Source: Clostridiales bacterium
Lineage (GTDB): Bacteria > Bacteroidota > Bacteroidia > Bacteroidales > Muribaculaceae
Length of the DNA: 64,000 bases
Direction of reading: 5' to 3'
NCBI GenBank assembly: GCA_023666645.1
Contig: JAMPBP010000001.1
Coordinates: 799,169 to 863,168, forward strand
Shown here: in pieces, positions 52,993 to 62,086 of the stretch
Position numbering within the stretch: the first letter of the stretch is position 1
Layout of the letters: every line of letters starts with the position of its first letter
The notes under the pieces: generated by a model
Told to the model about the DNA's origin: nothing
The model's database searches: none
What the model saw: the letters and a program-made list of their open reading frames with translations, nothing else
Position numbers and translations under genes: made by a program

Positions 52993-55434
52993 TCATTCAG
53001 GAAGTGGGGCGTTGACAGTTGACAGTTTACATTCCAGTTTCTTACCCTGGGCCGGGTTGATTGTGAGTTTGACATCACCACTCTCGCCGGTGGAGCGGAG
53101 TATAACCGATGCACGTCCATTGTAGAGGCTGCGCTTATTGCCGGTGGTGTTCTCATTGCTGTAGTTGTCACCATTGATTACACCCACAATCTGGGCCGGT
53201 CCCTCGACACTGAATTCAAGTTCATAATCGGCACCTGGCACAACGCGCGACTTACTGTCGACTGCACTGATGCTTACATGTTGCAAATCCATACCGTCGG
53301 CTTTCCACGACATATTGTCGGGCTCAGCCACAAGCTTGGCAACTTTGCCGGCTGTCTCTATGCGATGTGAGGCAATCTTTTTCCCATCTTTATAGGCCAC
53401 GGCCTCGAGAGATCCGGGCTTGTAGGGCACGTTTTTCCACATCATACGGTTGCGGGCCTTGGAGTTGGCGCGGTCATTGGGTTTGCGACCCAGGCTTTTG
53501 CCATTGAGCAGGAGTTCCACCTCGTCACCATTGGTGTAGGTATAGAGGTCGACCGAACACCCCGGCATGCGGTTCCAGTGGTCAGAGAGTTGCTTGGTGC
53601 CGACTTTGACATCGTTCCATACAACATTGTTTTCACCATCTATGATTCCAATATGCACGATGGGCTCCTCGGGTTTGAAGAAAGTGCGCAGGAACCAGGC
53701 ATTGGGCTTGGGGTTGAGAGCAATATCAAAGACACCCTCTGTCCACCCCTTGGCAGGCCACCCTTTCGACTCCCCAAGATAGTCAATCATGCCCCAATAG
53801 GCCAGACCAATCACCTTATCAAGGTCCATTTCAAAGAAGTTGGGTCCCATATTGGAGGTATTGGCCTCACTCTGATAGAACATCATCCAGGGGAAACGAC
53901 GGCTGTCGCCGGGGAAATACATGTAGCGGTAGTTGTAGGCAGCGATATCAGTCTCGAGTGCCAGCGGTGCAGGCAGTGAATCGGTTAATTGATTACGGCC
54001 ACGCGGGTGCATGGCAACTGTTACCGGACGTGTAGTGTCATAGCGGTCAAGGAGCGCCTTCTGCATGCGATAGGGTGTCACGCCCCAGTCACCGTAGGGG
54101 AGTTCCCAGAGGGTCTGGAGCTCGTTGCCAAGGCTCCACATGATGACCGACGGGTGGTTGCGGTCACGCTTTGACCACTCCACAACATCATCTTGCCATT
54201 GTTCAGTCCACTCGCGGCGTCCACCGGCATATTGCTTGAGCCACTTGTCATATAGCTCATCGACAACAAGAATTCCATAGCGGTCACACAAGTCCATGAA
54301 ATCCTCGCTATAAGGATTATGTGAAGTACGTATATGATTGAAGCCAAAGTCCTTGAGCATCCTGATGCGTTTCTCTATGGCAGCCGGGTAAGCAGCGGCA
54401 CCAAGCGCACCGAGGGTATGATGATTGGCTATACCCTTAAGCAATAACTTCTTACCATTAAGCTTAAAGCCATACTCAGGTGAATATTCTATGGAACGTA
54501 TACCGAATGTTTCGCTTGTAGTGTCGAGCACATTACCATCGTTATCGAGAATGGCCATCTCGACCGTATACAAATGTGGGGTGTCGCAGTCCCAGAGTCG
54601 AGGATTGTCAATTGTAAGGCTGTCGACGAGATACTCGCGTGTATATTGTTTGGCATTGTACGGCAGTTTGACCGTGCGGTCATAGACTGTCTCACCGTCA
54701 GCGTCCTTGATGCGGGCGTTGACTATAATCTGTTTTTCCTTGTTATTAAGAGATGTTATACCGGCAAGAAGTTTGACCGATGCTTTCTCATCACTTACCA
54801 CTGGCGTGGTTATATACAGAGGGTGGCGTGTGAAGTAATTGTCACGGTCGGTCACTACGATGTTGACATCGCGATACAGCCCGCCTCCGGTATACCAGCG
54901 CGAATTCTCAGGCTTTCCGGTATCGGCTCTCACCGCCACGACATTAAGTTTGTCATAATTGAGCTTATCTGTCACATCGATTTCAAAGCCCAGGTAGCCA
55001 TAGTCGGTTCCGCCTACCTTCTCACCATTGAGGTAGACATCTCCCACAAGCATAATTCCGCCGAAGTCGAGAAGAACACGCTTCCCTTTCCACTCGGGCT
55101 TGGCTACGAGTTCATACCGATACCAGGCCGGACCAAGTTCCTTGAAAGCACGTGAGCTGAGTTTCGAGGCAACGTTGGCCACAGGATTGTCCATATCGGC
55201 CTTCTCGTCGGCACCGGGCTCGACCCATGGCTGGGCGATCAGGTAGTCATGAGGAAGATTCACTTCCTGCCAGTCACTGTCGTCAAATGCCGCACCGTGG
55301 GCACCCTCCGCGTCACCGCGCGCGAATGTCCAGCCACGGTTAATGTTTTCCACATGGCGTGGAGCTGCATTAGAAACAAAAGGGGTAAAAAACATCACCC
55401 CGAGCGTAAGTAGTTGGTTAATTCCGAATTTCAT
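52993..55434 (-). CDS. GH2 beta-galactosidase-like glycoside hydrolase
   Basis: An 813-residue secreted GH2 enzyme: signal peptide, sugar-binding jelly roll (WYRYELVAKPEWKGKRVLLDF, core WYRYELVAKPEW), Ig-like domain, TIM barrel, then DUF4982 and a C-terminal Ig-like domain (VVPGADYELEFSVEGPAQIVG by its core DYELEFSVEGPAQI). The acid/base is E438 in SLGNE and the nucleophile is E523 in YQSEAN. Beta-galactosidase activity on galactan side chains of rhamnogalacturonan-I is the most likely role given the neighbours; beta-glucuronidase cannot be excluded. It starts the two-gene unit with the regulator. Confidence 0.92.
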   Translation of the reverse strand: MKFGINQLLTLGVMFFTPFVSNAAPRHVENINRGWTFARGDAEGAHGAAFDDSDWQEVNLPHDYLIAQPWVEPGADEKADMDNPVANVASKLSSRAFKELGPAWYRYELVAKPEWKGKRVLLDFGGIMLVGDVYLNGEKVGGTDYGYLGFEIDVTDKLNYDKLNVVAVRADTGKPENSRWYTGGGLYRDVNIVVTDRDNYFTRHPLYITTPVVSDEKASVKLLAGITSLNNKEKQIIVNARIKDADGETVYDRTVKLPYNAKQYTREYLVDSLTIDNPRLWDCDTPHLYTVEMAILDNDGNVLDTTSETFGIRSIEYSPEYGFKLNGKKLLLKGIANHHTLGALGAAAYPAAIEKRIRMLKDFGFNHIRTSHNPYSEDFMDLCDRYGILVVDELYDKWLKQYAGGRREWTEQWQDDVVEWSKRDRNHPSVIMWSLGNELQTLWELPYGDWGVTPYRMQKALLDRYDTTRPVTVAMHPRGRNQLTDSLPAPLALETDIAAYNYRYMYFPGDSRRFPWMMFYQSEANTSNMGPNFFEMDLDKVIGLAYWGMIDYLGESKGWPAKGWTEGVFDIALNPKPNAWFLRTFFKPEEPIVHIGIIDGENNVVWNDVKVGTKQLSDHWNRMPGCSVDLYTYTNGDEVELLLNGKSLGRKPNDRANSKARNRMMWKNVPYKPGSLEAVAYKDGKKIASHRIETAGKVAKLVAEPDNMSWKADGMDLQHVSISAVDSKSRVVPGADYELEFSVEGPAQIVGVINGDNYSNENTTGNKRSLYNGRASVILRSTGESGDVKLTINPAQGKKLECKLSTVNAPLPE

Positions 55435-55469
55435 GGTTTGTGATTGCTGGTGGTTGATTTATTTTTCAG

Positions 55470-55496
55470 CAAAAATACAATTTTTATACATTTCAA
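55470..55496 (-). promoter_or_regulatory. Promoter of GH2 and the regulator gene
   Basis: Minus strand: TTG (55496-55494), 16 bases, TATTTTTG (55477-55470), 36 bases before the GH2 start. Confidence 0.55.
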
Positions 55497-55617
55497 ACAC
55501 CTCCTTATGAGTCATTTTTAGCTTCTATTTTATCAAACTCTATATTTATGACCTATTTTTCACCCCTTGCAATCGCAAATTTCCCCTAAGCTATTTCCGG
55601 GAATATGCGTTTTTATA

Positions 55618-55625
55618 TATCTTTG
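55618..55625 (+). promoter_or_regulatory. -7 element of the Asp-rich secreted protein gene
   Basis: TATCTTTG, about 60 bases before the ATG at 55686. No clear -33 element. Confidence 0.5.
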
Positions 55626-55685
55626 TCTTCGGTGAGCATTGCACCAATCTATTATCATATTCACATCAACTCAACACACAGAAAA

Positions 55686-56198
55686 ATGAACAGGCTATTT
55701 TTATTATTCGCATTCACTCTTCTGGCAATACCCGCATTTGCCGGCACAAAGATTGTCAGTGGCTCACTCTCTGAACTGAAAGGCGTCAAGACAATTCCTA
55801 TAACAGTGAAATGGGACAATGCTCTCTACGGGAAATCCGGGACCCTCGATGACTTTCTTGCCAAAGCTGAAAGGAACAAAGATTGGGAATCGGAATCACT
55901 TGATTACCTCTACCGCAAAACCAATTACTACACCGGTGAATACGGAATACGTCTCGTAGGTGACTACACGACCCTCATCAATTCTGAATATTACTTTGAG
56001 ATGGAAGTGGCCACTATTTCAAAAGGTGGTGAAATAACAGGCGAGATTCTATTGAAGAAAAAGGGACAGGAAGAACCTGTGGCTACAATCGCCTATAAAT
56101 CGGATGATGATGACGACGACGACAAGATTGCCTTCCGTGACCAATTCAAAAGTATCGGAGAGAATCTTGGCAAGCTCATAGTCAAGCAAATCAAGTAA
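55686..56198 (+). CDS. Secreted protein with seven-aspartate run, unknown function
   Basis: Starting at the ATG at 55686 it has 170 residues with a clear signal peptide (MNRLFLLFAFTLLAIPAFAG, cleaved after AFA). The rest is predicted alternately beta-rich and helical: a region with WDNALYGKSGTLDDFL, then YGIRLVGDYTTLINSEYYFEMEV, then seven consecutive Asp (about residues 139-145) before a final amphipathic helix (FKSIGENLGKLIVKQ). The acidic run could bind calcium. I recognise no family. The upstream promoter rules out the longer frame beginning at 55605. It may be functionally linked to the LolA operon that follows in the same direction, but that operon has its own promoter. Confidence 0.7.
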   Translation: MNRLFLLFAFTLLAIPAFAGTKIVSGSLSELKGVKTIPITVKWDNALYGKSGTLDDFLAKAERNKDWESESLDYLYRKTNYYTGEYGIRLVGDYTTLINSEYYFEMEVATISKGGEITGEILLKKKGQEEPVATIAYKSDDDDDDDKIAFRDQFKSIGENLGKLIVKQIK

Positions 56199-56242
56199 TC
56201 GCTGCTCCATCATCTGAACATTGACATGTACTCATTTCCAAT

Positions 56243-56273
56243 TTGGTTATTTGCATGACAATCTCTAATTTTG
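56243..56273 (+). promoter_or_regulatory. Promoter of the LolA-MMPL operon
   Basis: TTG at 56243-56245, 20 bases, TAATTTTG at 56266-56273, followed by C. It implies a leader of about 165 bases before the LolA-like start at 56444. Confidence 0.65.
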
Positions 56274-56301
56274 CCACTGGAACAAGCAACTAATAAGGTT
56301 G

Positions 56302-56373
56302 CGCATAGTGGAACTGAGACTGAACCGGATATGATGAACCCGCCACCGGGTTCACTGTCAGCCACTTTCTGCG
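56302..56373 (+). promoter_or_regulatory. Candidate structured RNA leader of the LolA-MMPL operon
   Basis: Nested pairs within the long leader: CGCA (56302-56305)/TGCG (56370-56373), AGTGG (56307-56311)/CCACT (56362-56366), CTGA (56314-56317)/TCAG (56358-56361), and a perfect hairpin TGAACCC (56335-56341)/GGGTTCA (56348-56354) with a 6-base loop. The closed architecture resembles a small regulatory RNA element. No known riboswitch class is recognised. Confidence 0.35.
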
Positions 56374-56443
56374 AGAAGGTTTGAACCTGTCAAAATGCAA
56401 TCGCTTGACACTTGACTCCTTCCCAAACCGCATCGTAACAGAT

Positions 56444-57082
56444 ATGAGAAAACTGATATGTAAAATAATAACAGGTCTATGGCTATGCTGTGAGATAGCT
56501 ATTCCGGCCTATTCATTGACACCCGGGCAAGAGCAGGAGGTCATTGATCAAATAAACACATCGGCATCAGAACTCAAGTCCTTGAGCTGCACATTCGTTC
56601 AAACTAAATATATCTCTTTACTGAGCGACAAAATGGTCGCCAACGGCAGCATGTGCTATTCCCAACCAAACAAGTTGAGGTGGGAATACAGAGCGCCTTA
56701 TGAGTATATCTTCATTCTGAATGGAACCAAGGTCTACGTCGGCAACAATTCAAGAAAGGATGTGATTGACACCGGCTCCAACAAGGTTTTCAAAGAGATA
56801 GCGCGCATAATGATGAGCACTGTGACAGGTAAAGCATTGTCAAACACCGCCGATTTCTCCGTGAATGTCAAAGATAGCCAGACGGCATGGAAAATCATAC
56901 TCGTGCCGAAGAAAAAAGAATTGAGACAGATGTTCTCAAAAATCGAAATGTTATTCAGCAAGAATGACAACGTTATTTCAGAGTTGAACATTGTCGAGAA
57001 AAACAGCGACAGGACAAATATCAAATTCTCAAATATCAACTTCAATAAAGCTCTCGATGAGAATCTGTTTACTATTCCTTAG
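56444..57082 (+). CDS. LolA-like outer-membrane lipoprotein/lipid carrier
   Basis: A 212-residue periplasmic carrier: signal peptide (ICKIITGLWLCCEIAIPAYS), then a LolA/LolB-type half-barrel with the characteristic ELKSLSCTFVQTKYISLLSDKM opening (core LSCTFVQTKY), GSMCYSQPNKLRWEYRAPYEYIFILNG (core PNKLRWEYRAPYEY) and the C-terminal INFNKALDENLFTIP. It would shuttle an acylated molecule between membranes. In aryl-polyene and flexirubin loci a LolA-like gene accompanies an MMPL exporter, as here. The ATG at 56444 was chosen because it begins the signal peptide; a TTG 21 codons upstream has no support. The next gene overlaps its end by 26 bases. Confidence 0.85.
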   Translation: MRKLICKIITGLWLCCEIAIPAYSLTPGQEQEVIDQINTSASELKSLSCTFVQTKYISLLSDKMVANGSMCYSQPNKLRWEYRAPYEYIFILNGTKVYVGNNSRKDVIDTGSNKVFKEIARIMMSTVTGKALSNTADFSVNVKDSQTAWKIILVPKKKELRQMFSKIEMLFSKNDNVISELNIVEKNSDRTNIKFSNINFNKALDENLFTIP

Positions 57083-57587
57083 CATCTTCCTGCCGTTGAT
57101 AGTCGTCAACGCCCAAATCGGAATACCGGCCGAGCAATCGGCCATGACAAGTAGATTCACTCTTGACATTTCGATGTCCAAAGGTCATCTCTCGGGCATC
57201 CTCATCGCAAAAAACCAGGAAGACACGATCATCGGGACAATGGTCAATGAATTTGGAGTTACCGCCTTATCGTTTGTCTATGAGAAGAAATCCCATAGAA
57301 TCAAGCTTCATGATGTGATTGGATTCTTAAACAAGTGGTACATCAAAAGGGTATTGAGGAGCGACATTAAGTATTGCCTGCATATCTTATATGGGACACC
57401 GGCAAAGGAAAAACGATATTACATTGTAAGCAGGAATGACAATGAGATAATCCTCACAAATACCAAGAGACAGATAACCTACACATTTTCCCCTATACAG
57501 GAGCAAAATGTGAATGACCAACAGCACGTAGGGAGATGTTGTGAAAATAATAGTATAACCCCAAAAATCCAGGAATGCTCAGATTGA
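57057..57587 (+). CDS. Small secreted protein, possibly LolB/DUF3261-like
   Basis: A 176-residue protein with a strong signal peptide (MRICLLFLSIFLPLIVVNAQ). The body is beta-rich: FTLDISMSKGHLSGILIAKNQ, IIGTMVNEFGVTALSFVYE, then a helix-like IGFLNKWYIKRVL. Position and pattern recall DUF3261/LolB-like outer-membrane acceptor proteins that follow LolA genes in aryl-polyene clusters, but no lipobox Cys is present and the match is weak. The last 30 residues are polar and Cys-containing (HVGRCCENN). It overlaps LolA by 26 bases, and the hydrolase gene starts on its stop codon, so it is coupled to both. Codon use appears more A/T-rich than in the flanking operons. Confidence 0.65.
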   Translation: MRICLLFLSIFLPLIVVNAQIGIPAEQSAMTSRFTLDISMSKGHLSGILIAKNQEDTIIGTMVNEFGVTALSFVYEKKSHRIKLHDVIGFLNKWYIKRVLRSDIKYCLHILYGTPAKEKRYYIVSRNDNEIILTNTKRQITYTFSPIQEQNVNDQQHVGRCCENNSITPKIQECSD

Positions 57588-58486
57588 TGCTTATAAGACT
57601 GAATAAAATACTGCCATTCTCGTTACTCGCACTAATAGGCTTCAGTGCATCGGCTCAGGGGTCAGTGAACATATGGGCGGGCACTGGAGTTGACAAAAAT
57701 GTAAGACTCACGCCCTACCTTGCTGAAGGTGAAGACAATATTGCTGTCATCGTGTGCCCCGGCGGCAGTTATTTCTGGCTGGACCGCAAGACCGAGGGCG
57801 CTGATGTAGCTAAGTGGCTTCAGTCAAATGGCATCTCAGCATTTGTCCTTGAGTACAGGGTGGGCGGAATACCGGCTTTCATAACACGTTACCGTTTACT
57901 GTCACGAGGAAATCGTTACCCCGACATGCTACAGGATGTGCAACGCGCTATCCAGCTGGTCAGAGAAAAAGGCGCAGAATATGGCATAAATCCCGACAAG
58001 ACCGGTATAATGGGATTTTCGGCCGGTGGTCATCTTGCAGGAATGTCGGGTGAGTTCTTTGATACAGACTTCCTATCTTCAGCAGGGGTTTCCCCGACGG
58101 TGTCGCTCCGGCCCGACTTCATTGCGCAAATATACCCGGTTGTTTCTTTTGTGGACCAATCCACTCATAAACGGTCACTCAGGGGCTTGTTAGGAGAAGG
58201 TAAATCAATAAGTGGTGAAATGAAAGACTCACTCTCGCTTGAAAAGCACGTAAGGACCGATATGCCACCTGTCTTCTTGATAAACTGCATCGATGACCCT
58301 ATAGTAAAATATCGCAATTCGGAGCTGATGGATTCGGCATTGACGGCAAAGGGTGTGCCACATAGATATACCCAGTACAAAACCGGAGGACACGGATTTG
58401 GCGCGACCCCGAGCAAAACGACCGAAGAAGCGATAGGTTGGCGCGAAGAATTCATCAATTGGGTCAACTCTTTATTCTCGGAATAA
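57587..58486 (+). CDS. Secreted alpha/beta hydrolase (acetyl-xylan esterase-like)
   Basis: About 299 residues from the ATG at 57587, which overlaps the previous stop (TGATG); an ATG at 57575 is the alternative. Signal peptide MLIRLNKILPFSLLALIGFS, then an alpha/beta hydrolase with oxyanion motif CPGGSYFWL, nucleophile elbow GFSAGGHLAGM, the Asp in NCIDDPIVKY and the catalytic His in GGHGFG. It resembles secreted BD-FAE/Axe-type esterases. In this operon it may deacylate the exported molecule rather than plant xylan; the sequence cannot decide. Confidence 0.85.
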   Translation: MLIRLNKILPFSLLALIGFSASAQGSVNIWAGTGVDKNVRLTPYLAEGEDNIAVIVCPGGSYFWLDRKTEGADVAKWLQSNGISAFVLEYRVGGIPAFITRYRLLSRGNRYPDMLQDVQRAIQLVREKGAEYGINPDKTGIMGFSAGGHLAGMSGEFFDTDFLSSAGVSPTVSLRPDFIAQIYPVVSFVDQSTHKRSLRGLLGEGKSISGEMKDSLSLEKHVRTDMPPVFLINCIDDPIVKYRNSELMDSALTAKGVPHRYTQYKTGGHGFGATPSKTTEEAIGWREEFINWVNSLFSE

Positions 58487-58534
58487 TCAAGAATCCCGAT
58501 TAGATTTCACGGGCCTCTATCTCAAAGAATCAGC

Positions 58535-61500
58535 ATGACAAAGACTATACTCACACTGTATGATTATTTCAGGAAACACCCTGCCATAGCCTGGGGGTCA
58601 TTTCTTGTTCTGACCGGTGTGCTTGTGATATCAGTGCTGAATCTTCAATACAAGGAAGATATATCTGATTTTCTTCCTCTTGACAACACTAATCACACAG
58701 CGCTGACCGTGTATCAGGATGTTTCGGGAGCAAACAATATCATCGCTACCGTAGAGGCCAAGGATTCGACAACTTTTGACCCACAGATTTTAGTTGACGG
58801 AGTCGATACTTTTGTCGGTATAATCGAGGAATATGATACCCTTTCGTTCGTCAGCAATATCACCAAGGAGATTGATGTCGACAAAATTCTCGACTTAATG
58901 TCAGATATATATATGGATATTCCATATTTTCTGACAGAAGATGACTATGCCAGGATTGATACCCTATTGACCGACCCCAATTATATAGCACAACAACTTG
59001 ACAACGACAAGCAAATGCTGCTGTTCCCCTCATCATCATTGCTGACATCCAATATACCCCGAGACCCACTGAATTTATTCACACCGGTCCTTACCCGTAT
59101 CAGACAGGGTGCGCTCGACATTGATTATGAGACACACGACAGTTACATTTTATCGCCCGATTCAAAAAAGGCAATCATAATCATAACCTCATCATTCGGT
59201 GCCAATGAATCGGAACACAATGCATCACTGGTCAATCTGCTCAACAAAGCCAAAGAAAAAGTTGAAACTGACAACCCCAATCTCGATATCCATATCATCG
59301 GAGGCCCTGCCATTGCCGTCACAAACGCCACGCAGATAAAGAATGACAGTGTCCTTGCCATCGCAATCGCTGCAATTCTCATATTGTGTCTCTTGATATA
59401 TGCATTCAAAAGCGCCCGTAATATAGCGCTGATCCTGATTTCAGCCGGCTGGGGGTGGCTATTTGCCATGGGAGGAATAGCCCTGTTCTACAATTCCATA
59501 TCGATCATCGTGATAGGAATCGCATCAGTAATCCTGGGTATCGCAGTTAACTATCCTCTACACCTTATCGACCATCTTCAAAACAGCTCCCGGACACGCC
59601 GGGCACTGAGAGAGATAATTTCGCCGTTGGTCGTAGGCAATATCACAACAGTAGGGGCTTTCCTGTGCCTTGTCCCGTTGAACTCTGTCGCCCTCCACGA
59701 CCTGGGTCTGTTCAGTTCCTTACTGCTGGCAGGAACTATCCTGTTTGTCCTGATATACCTGCCTCATGCCGTCAAAATCAACAAACCAACCGACGGTTTA
59801 CACAAGACCACAGTTATATCAAGATTGGCCGGCATATCGGTCGAGAAAAACAAATGGGTCGTTTACACTGTCATCGCGCTGACCCTGCTGTTTGCAGCAT
59901 TCAGTTTCAGGACCGAATTTGATGCCGACTTAAGGAACATAAACTACATGACACCTGAACAACGCGCCGACCTTGAATATTTCTCAAAATTGCAGGCTAT
60001 CGATAATGACAGCGAGAACCTATACATAGTGTCAAGTGGACAGGAATGGGACGAAGCATTGACTCAGAACGAAATCATAGACCGACACATATCTCTCCTC
60101 GAGACCCGAGGCTTCGTAACACGCAAAAAAGAAGTCACGCCCTTCCTTCCTTCTATGCAACAACAGGAGCGGAGTCTTTCAAGATGGCAGGAGTTTATAG
60201 ATAAACATAAGGAAAAGCTGACAGCCGGAACTAAATCAGTAGGAGCGTCACTCGGATTCAGTGAAGAAGCATTTGCTGATTTTTATGATATTCTTGATAA
60301 GAATTACGATGTAAGGTCCCATGACTATTTTGAGAGCCTGAACAAATCACTACTTTTAGGAAACCTCAGTGAAGACAGCGTGGCCCAAAGACGGTCGGTA
60401 GTCCAGATTGTTGAAGTAAAACCTGAAGATGTGGAGCGTGTCAAAAAAGAGCTCAATTCTATCGAAGGATTCTATGGTATGGCCTTCGATATAAAGAGCA
60501 TGAACAGCTCGATTACCAATACGCTCACTGCCGACTTCAACTACATAGGCATAGCATGTGGTTTCATAGTGTTTGTATTTCTGTGGATTTCCCTGGGAAG
60601 TATAGAATTGGCGACAGTATCATTCCTTCCCATGGCTGTAAGCTGGATATGGATTCTTGGATTAATGGGATTACTTGGAATCCGGTTCAATATAGTCAAC
60701 ATCATTCTGGCTACATTCATATTCGGTCAAGGCGATGACTATACCATTTTCATGACCGAGGGTCTTTCTTTCGAATTTGCCTACAGGAAGAAACTGCTCG
60801 CCTCATACAAAAACAGCATTATCATCTCGGCACTTATAATGTTCATTGGCATCGGGACACTGGTTTTTGCCAAACACCCGGCGATGCGTTCACTCGGAGA
60901 AGTGACAATTACAGGAATGCTATCGGTCGTGATTATGGCCTATTTATTCCCTCCATTGATATTCAATTGGTTAGTGAAGAAAAATGGCGTGGTGAGATAC
61001 CGCCCTGTTACATTGAAAAAAGTTCTAAGCACCATACTCAGCTCGTCTGTGCTGTTTATCCAGTTGAATGTCGCTTACATCATAGGAATCCTTATGATGG
61101 AATTGACAAAGCCAACTCCAAAGAAGAAACTGATGCTGCACCGTCTATGCTGTTCCATGTTCCGATGGGACGTAAATAGGATGCCGGGAATCAAATACCG
61201 GTTTGAGAATCCCGATGGTATCGATTTCAGCACCCCATTGATTATGACAACTGATCATCAGTCATTTCTTTCATGCATTTACCTGATGACCTTGACGCCA
61301 AAAATTATCCTCATAACCAATGACCACACCAGGCAAAAACCTATAACAGGCCGACTGTCAGACTGGCTTGACTTTATAACCGTAGACCACGTGACCGGGA
61401 ATATGATTGAAATGTTGCGCCCATACGTGTCGCAAGGCTATAGCATATGCTCTTCCCCGACTGAAGCCATAGAGCTTTCCAATTCCCTTGGACTTGATTT

Positions 61501-62086
61501 ACTGCCTGTCCATATTCATGGCCTTGGTCAAATCATGCCTGAAGGCTCTTCTCTGCTCCATGGCGGAACAGTCATCATGACAGCAGGACGGCTTATAGCC
61601 CGGGATAAACCCGATTCGGCGGGTAGTTCCATCACGGCGCAAATCAAGACACTGACACAGCAACTCCAAATGGAGCAAGTCAGGATATGCCGGGCAGAGA
61701 ATACCGTTGCAATGTTCGCCCCTACAGTTTATGACAAATACCGCTACAAGGGAGCCGATGTAGAGCGCAAGGCGAGAAAAGCATTGAAAACCTATTCTAC
61801 AATAGCATGCAATATTGAACACATACCCGGCGACTCACCATTATTGGTAATCGATGAAGACGGGCAGGGCGAACTTCCGCTTCTCCTCGCCATGATGTAT
61901 CCCTCACGGGTAATAAACAGCTATATCGGCAACAACGATGGTCACCGTCTGCTTTCATGCATCATTCCCGGGTTTGTGGACAACATAACTGTTATATCGC
62001 GAGAGGAATGCGACGCCGAGGCATCACAGTTTCATACGACTGTTCAGATAGCGCCTCACCGGCGTGTCGTAGTATTTGGCCAATAA
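58535..62086 (+). CDS. MMPL exporter fused to acyltransferase-like and methyltransferase-like domains
   Basis: A 1183-residue protein in the architecture annotated in Bacteroidota as a trifunctional MMPL transporter/lysophospholipid acyltransferase/SAM methyltransferase. Residues 1-870 form the RND/MMPL pump: two halves each with a periplasmic loop and membrane helices, with GIAVNYPLHLIDHL and FGQGDDYTIFMTEGL in the helices where MMPL proton-relay residues sit. Residues about 885-1055 resemble a PlsC-type acyltransferase, but the HX4D motif reads H908-QSFL-S913 and the usual FPEGTR reads SSPTEA (973-978), so it looks inactive. The last 120 residues suggest a decayed methyltransferase Rossmann core (LLVIDEDGQGELPLLLAMMYP shortened to VIDEDGQGELP). 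Its 3' end overlaps the convergent acyltransferase gene by 63 bases. Likely exports a lipid across the inner membrane to the LolA-like carrier. Confidence 0.88.
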   Translation: MTKTILTLYDYFRKHPAIAWGSFLVLTGVLVISVLNLQYKEDISDFLPLDNTNHTALTVYQDVSGANNIIATVEAKDSTTFDPQILVDGVDTFVGIIEEYDTLSFVSNITKEIDVDKILDLMSDIYMDIPYFLTEDDYARIDTLLTDPNYIAQQLDNDKQMLLFPSSSLLTSNIPRDPLNLFTPVLTRIRQGALDIDYETHDSYILSPDSKKAIIIITSSFGANESEHNASLVNLLNKAKEKVETDNPNLDIHIIGGPAIAVTNATQIKNDSVLAIAIAAILILCLLIYAFKSARNIALILISAGWGWLFAMGGIALFYNSISIIVIGIASVILGIAVNYPLHLIDHLQNSSRTRRALREIISPLVVGNITTVGAFLCLVPLNSVALHDLGLFSSLLLAGTILFVLIYLPHAVKINKPTDGLHKTTVISRLAGISVEKNKWVVYTVIALTLLFAAFSFRTEFDADLRNINYMTPEQRADLEYFSKLQAIDNDSENLYIVSSGQEWDEALTQNEIIDRHISLLETRGFVTRKKEVTPFLPSMQQQERSLSRWQEFIDKHKEKLTAGTKSVGASLGFSEEAFADFYDILDKNYDVRSHDYFESLNKSLLLGNLSEDSVAQRRSVVQIVEVKPEDVERVKKELNSIEGFYGMAFDIKSMNSSITNTLTADFNYIGIACGFIVFVFLWISLGSIELATVSFLPMAVSWIWILGLMGLLGIRFNIVNIILATFIFGQGDDYTIFMTEGLSFEFAYRKKLLASYKNSIIISALIMFIGIGTLVFAKHPAMRSLGEVTITGMLSVVIMAYLFPPLIFNWLVKKNGVVRYRPVTLKKVLSTILSSSVLFIQLNVAYIIGILMMELTKPTPKKKLMLHRLCCSMFRWDVNRMPGIKYRFENPDGIDFSTPLIMTTDHQSFLSCIYLMTLTPKIILITNDHTRQKPITGRLSDWLDFITVDHVTGNMIEMLRPYVSQGYSICSSPTEAIELSNSLGLDLLPVHIHGLGQIMPEGSSLLHGGTVIMTAGRLIARDKPDSAGSSITAQIKTLTQQLQMEQVRICRAENTVAMFAPTVYDKYRYKGADVERKARKALKTYSTIACNIEHIPGDSPLLVIDEDGQGELPLLLAMMYPSRVINSYIGNNDGHRLLSCIIPGFVDNITVISREECDAEASQFHTTVQIAPHRRVVVFGQ

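Noticed and set aside
52989..53174. 62-residue N-terminal extension of the AraC-type regulator
   Set aside because: It lies entirely within the GH2 gene and precedes a perfect signal peptide; the ATG at 52988 fits much better.
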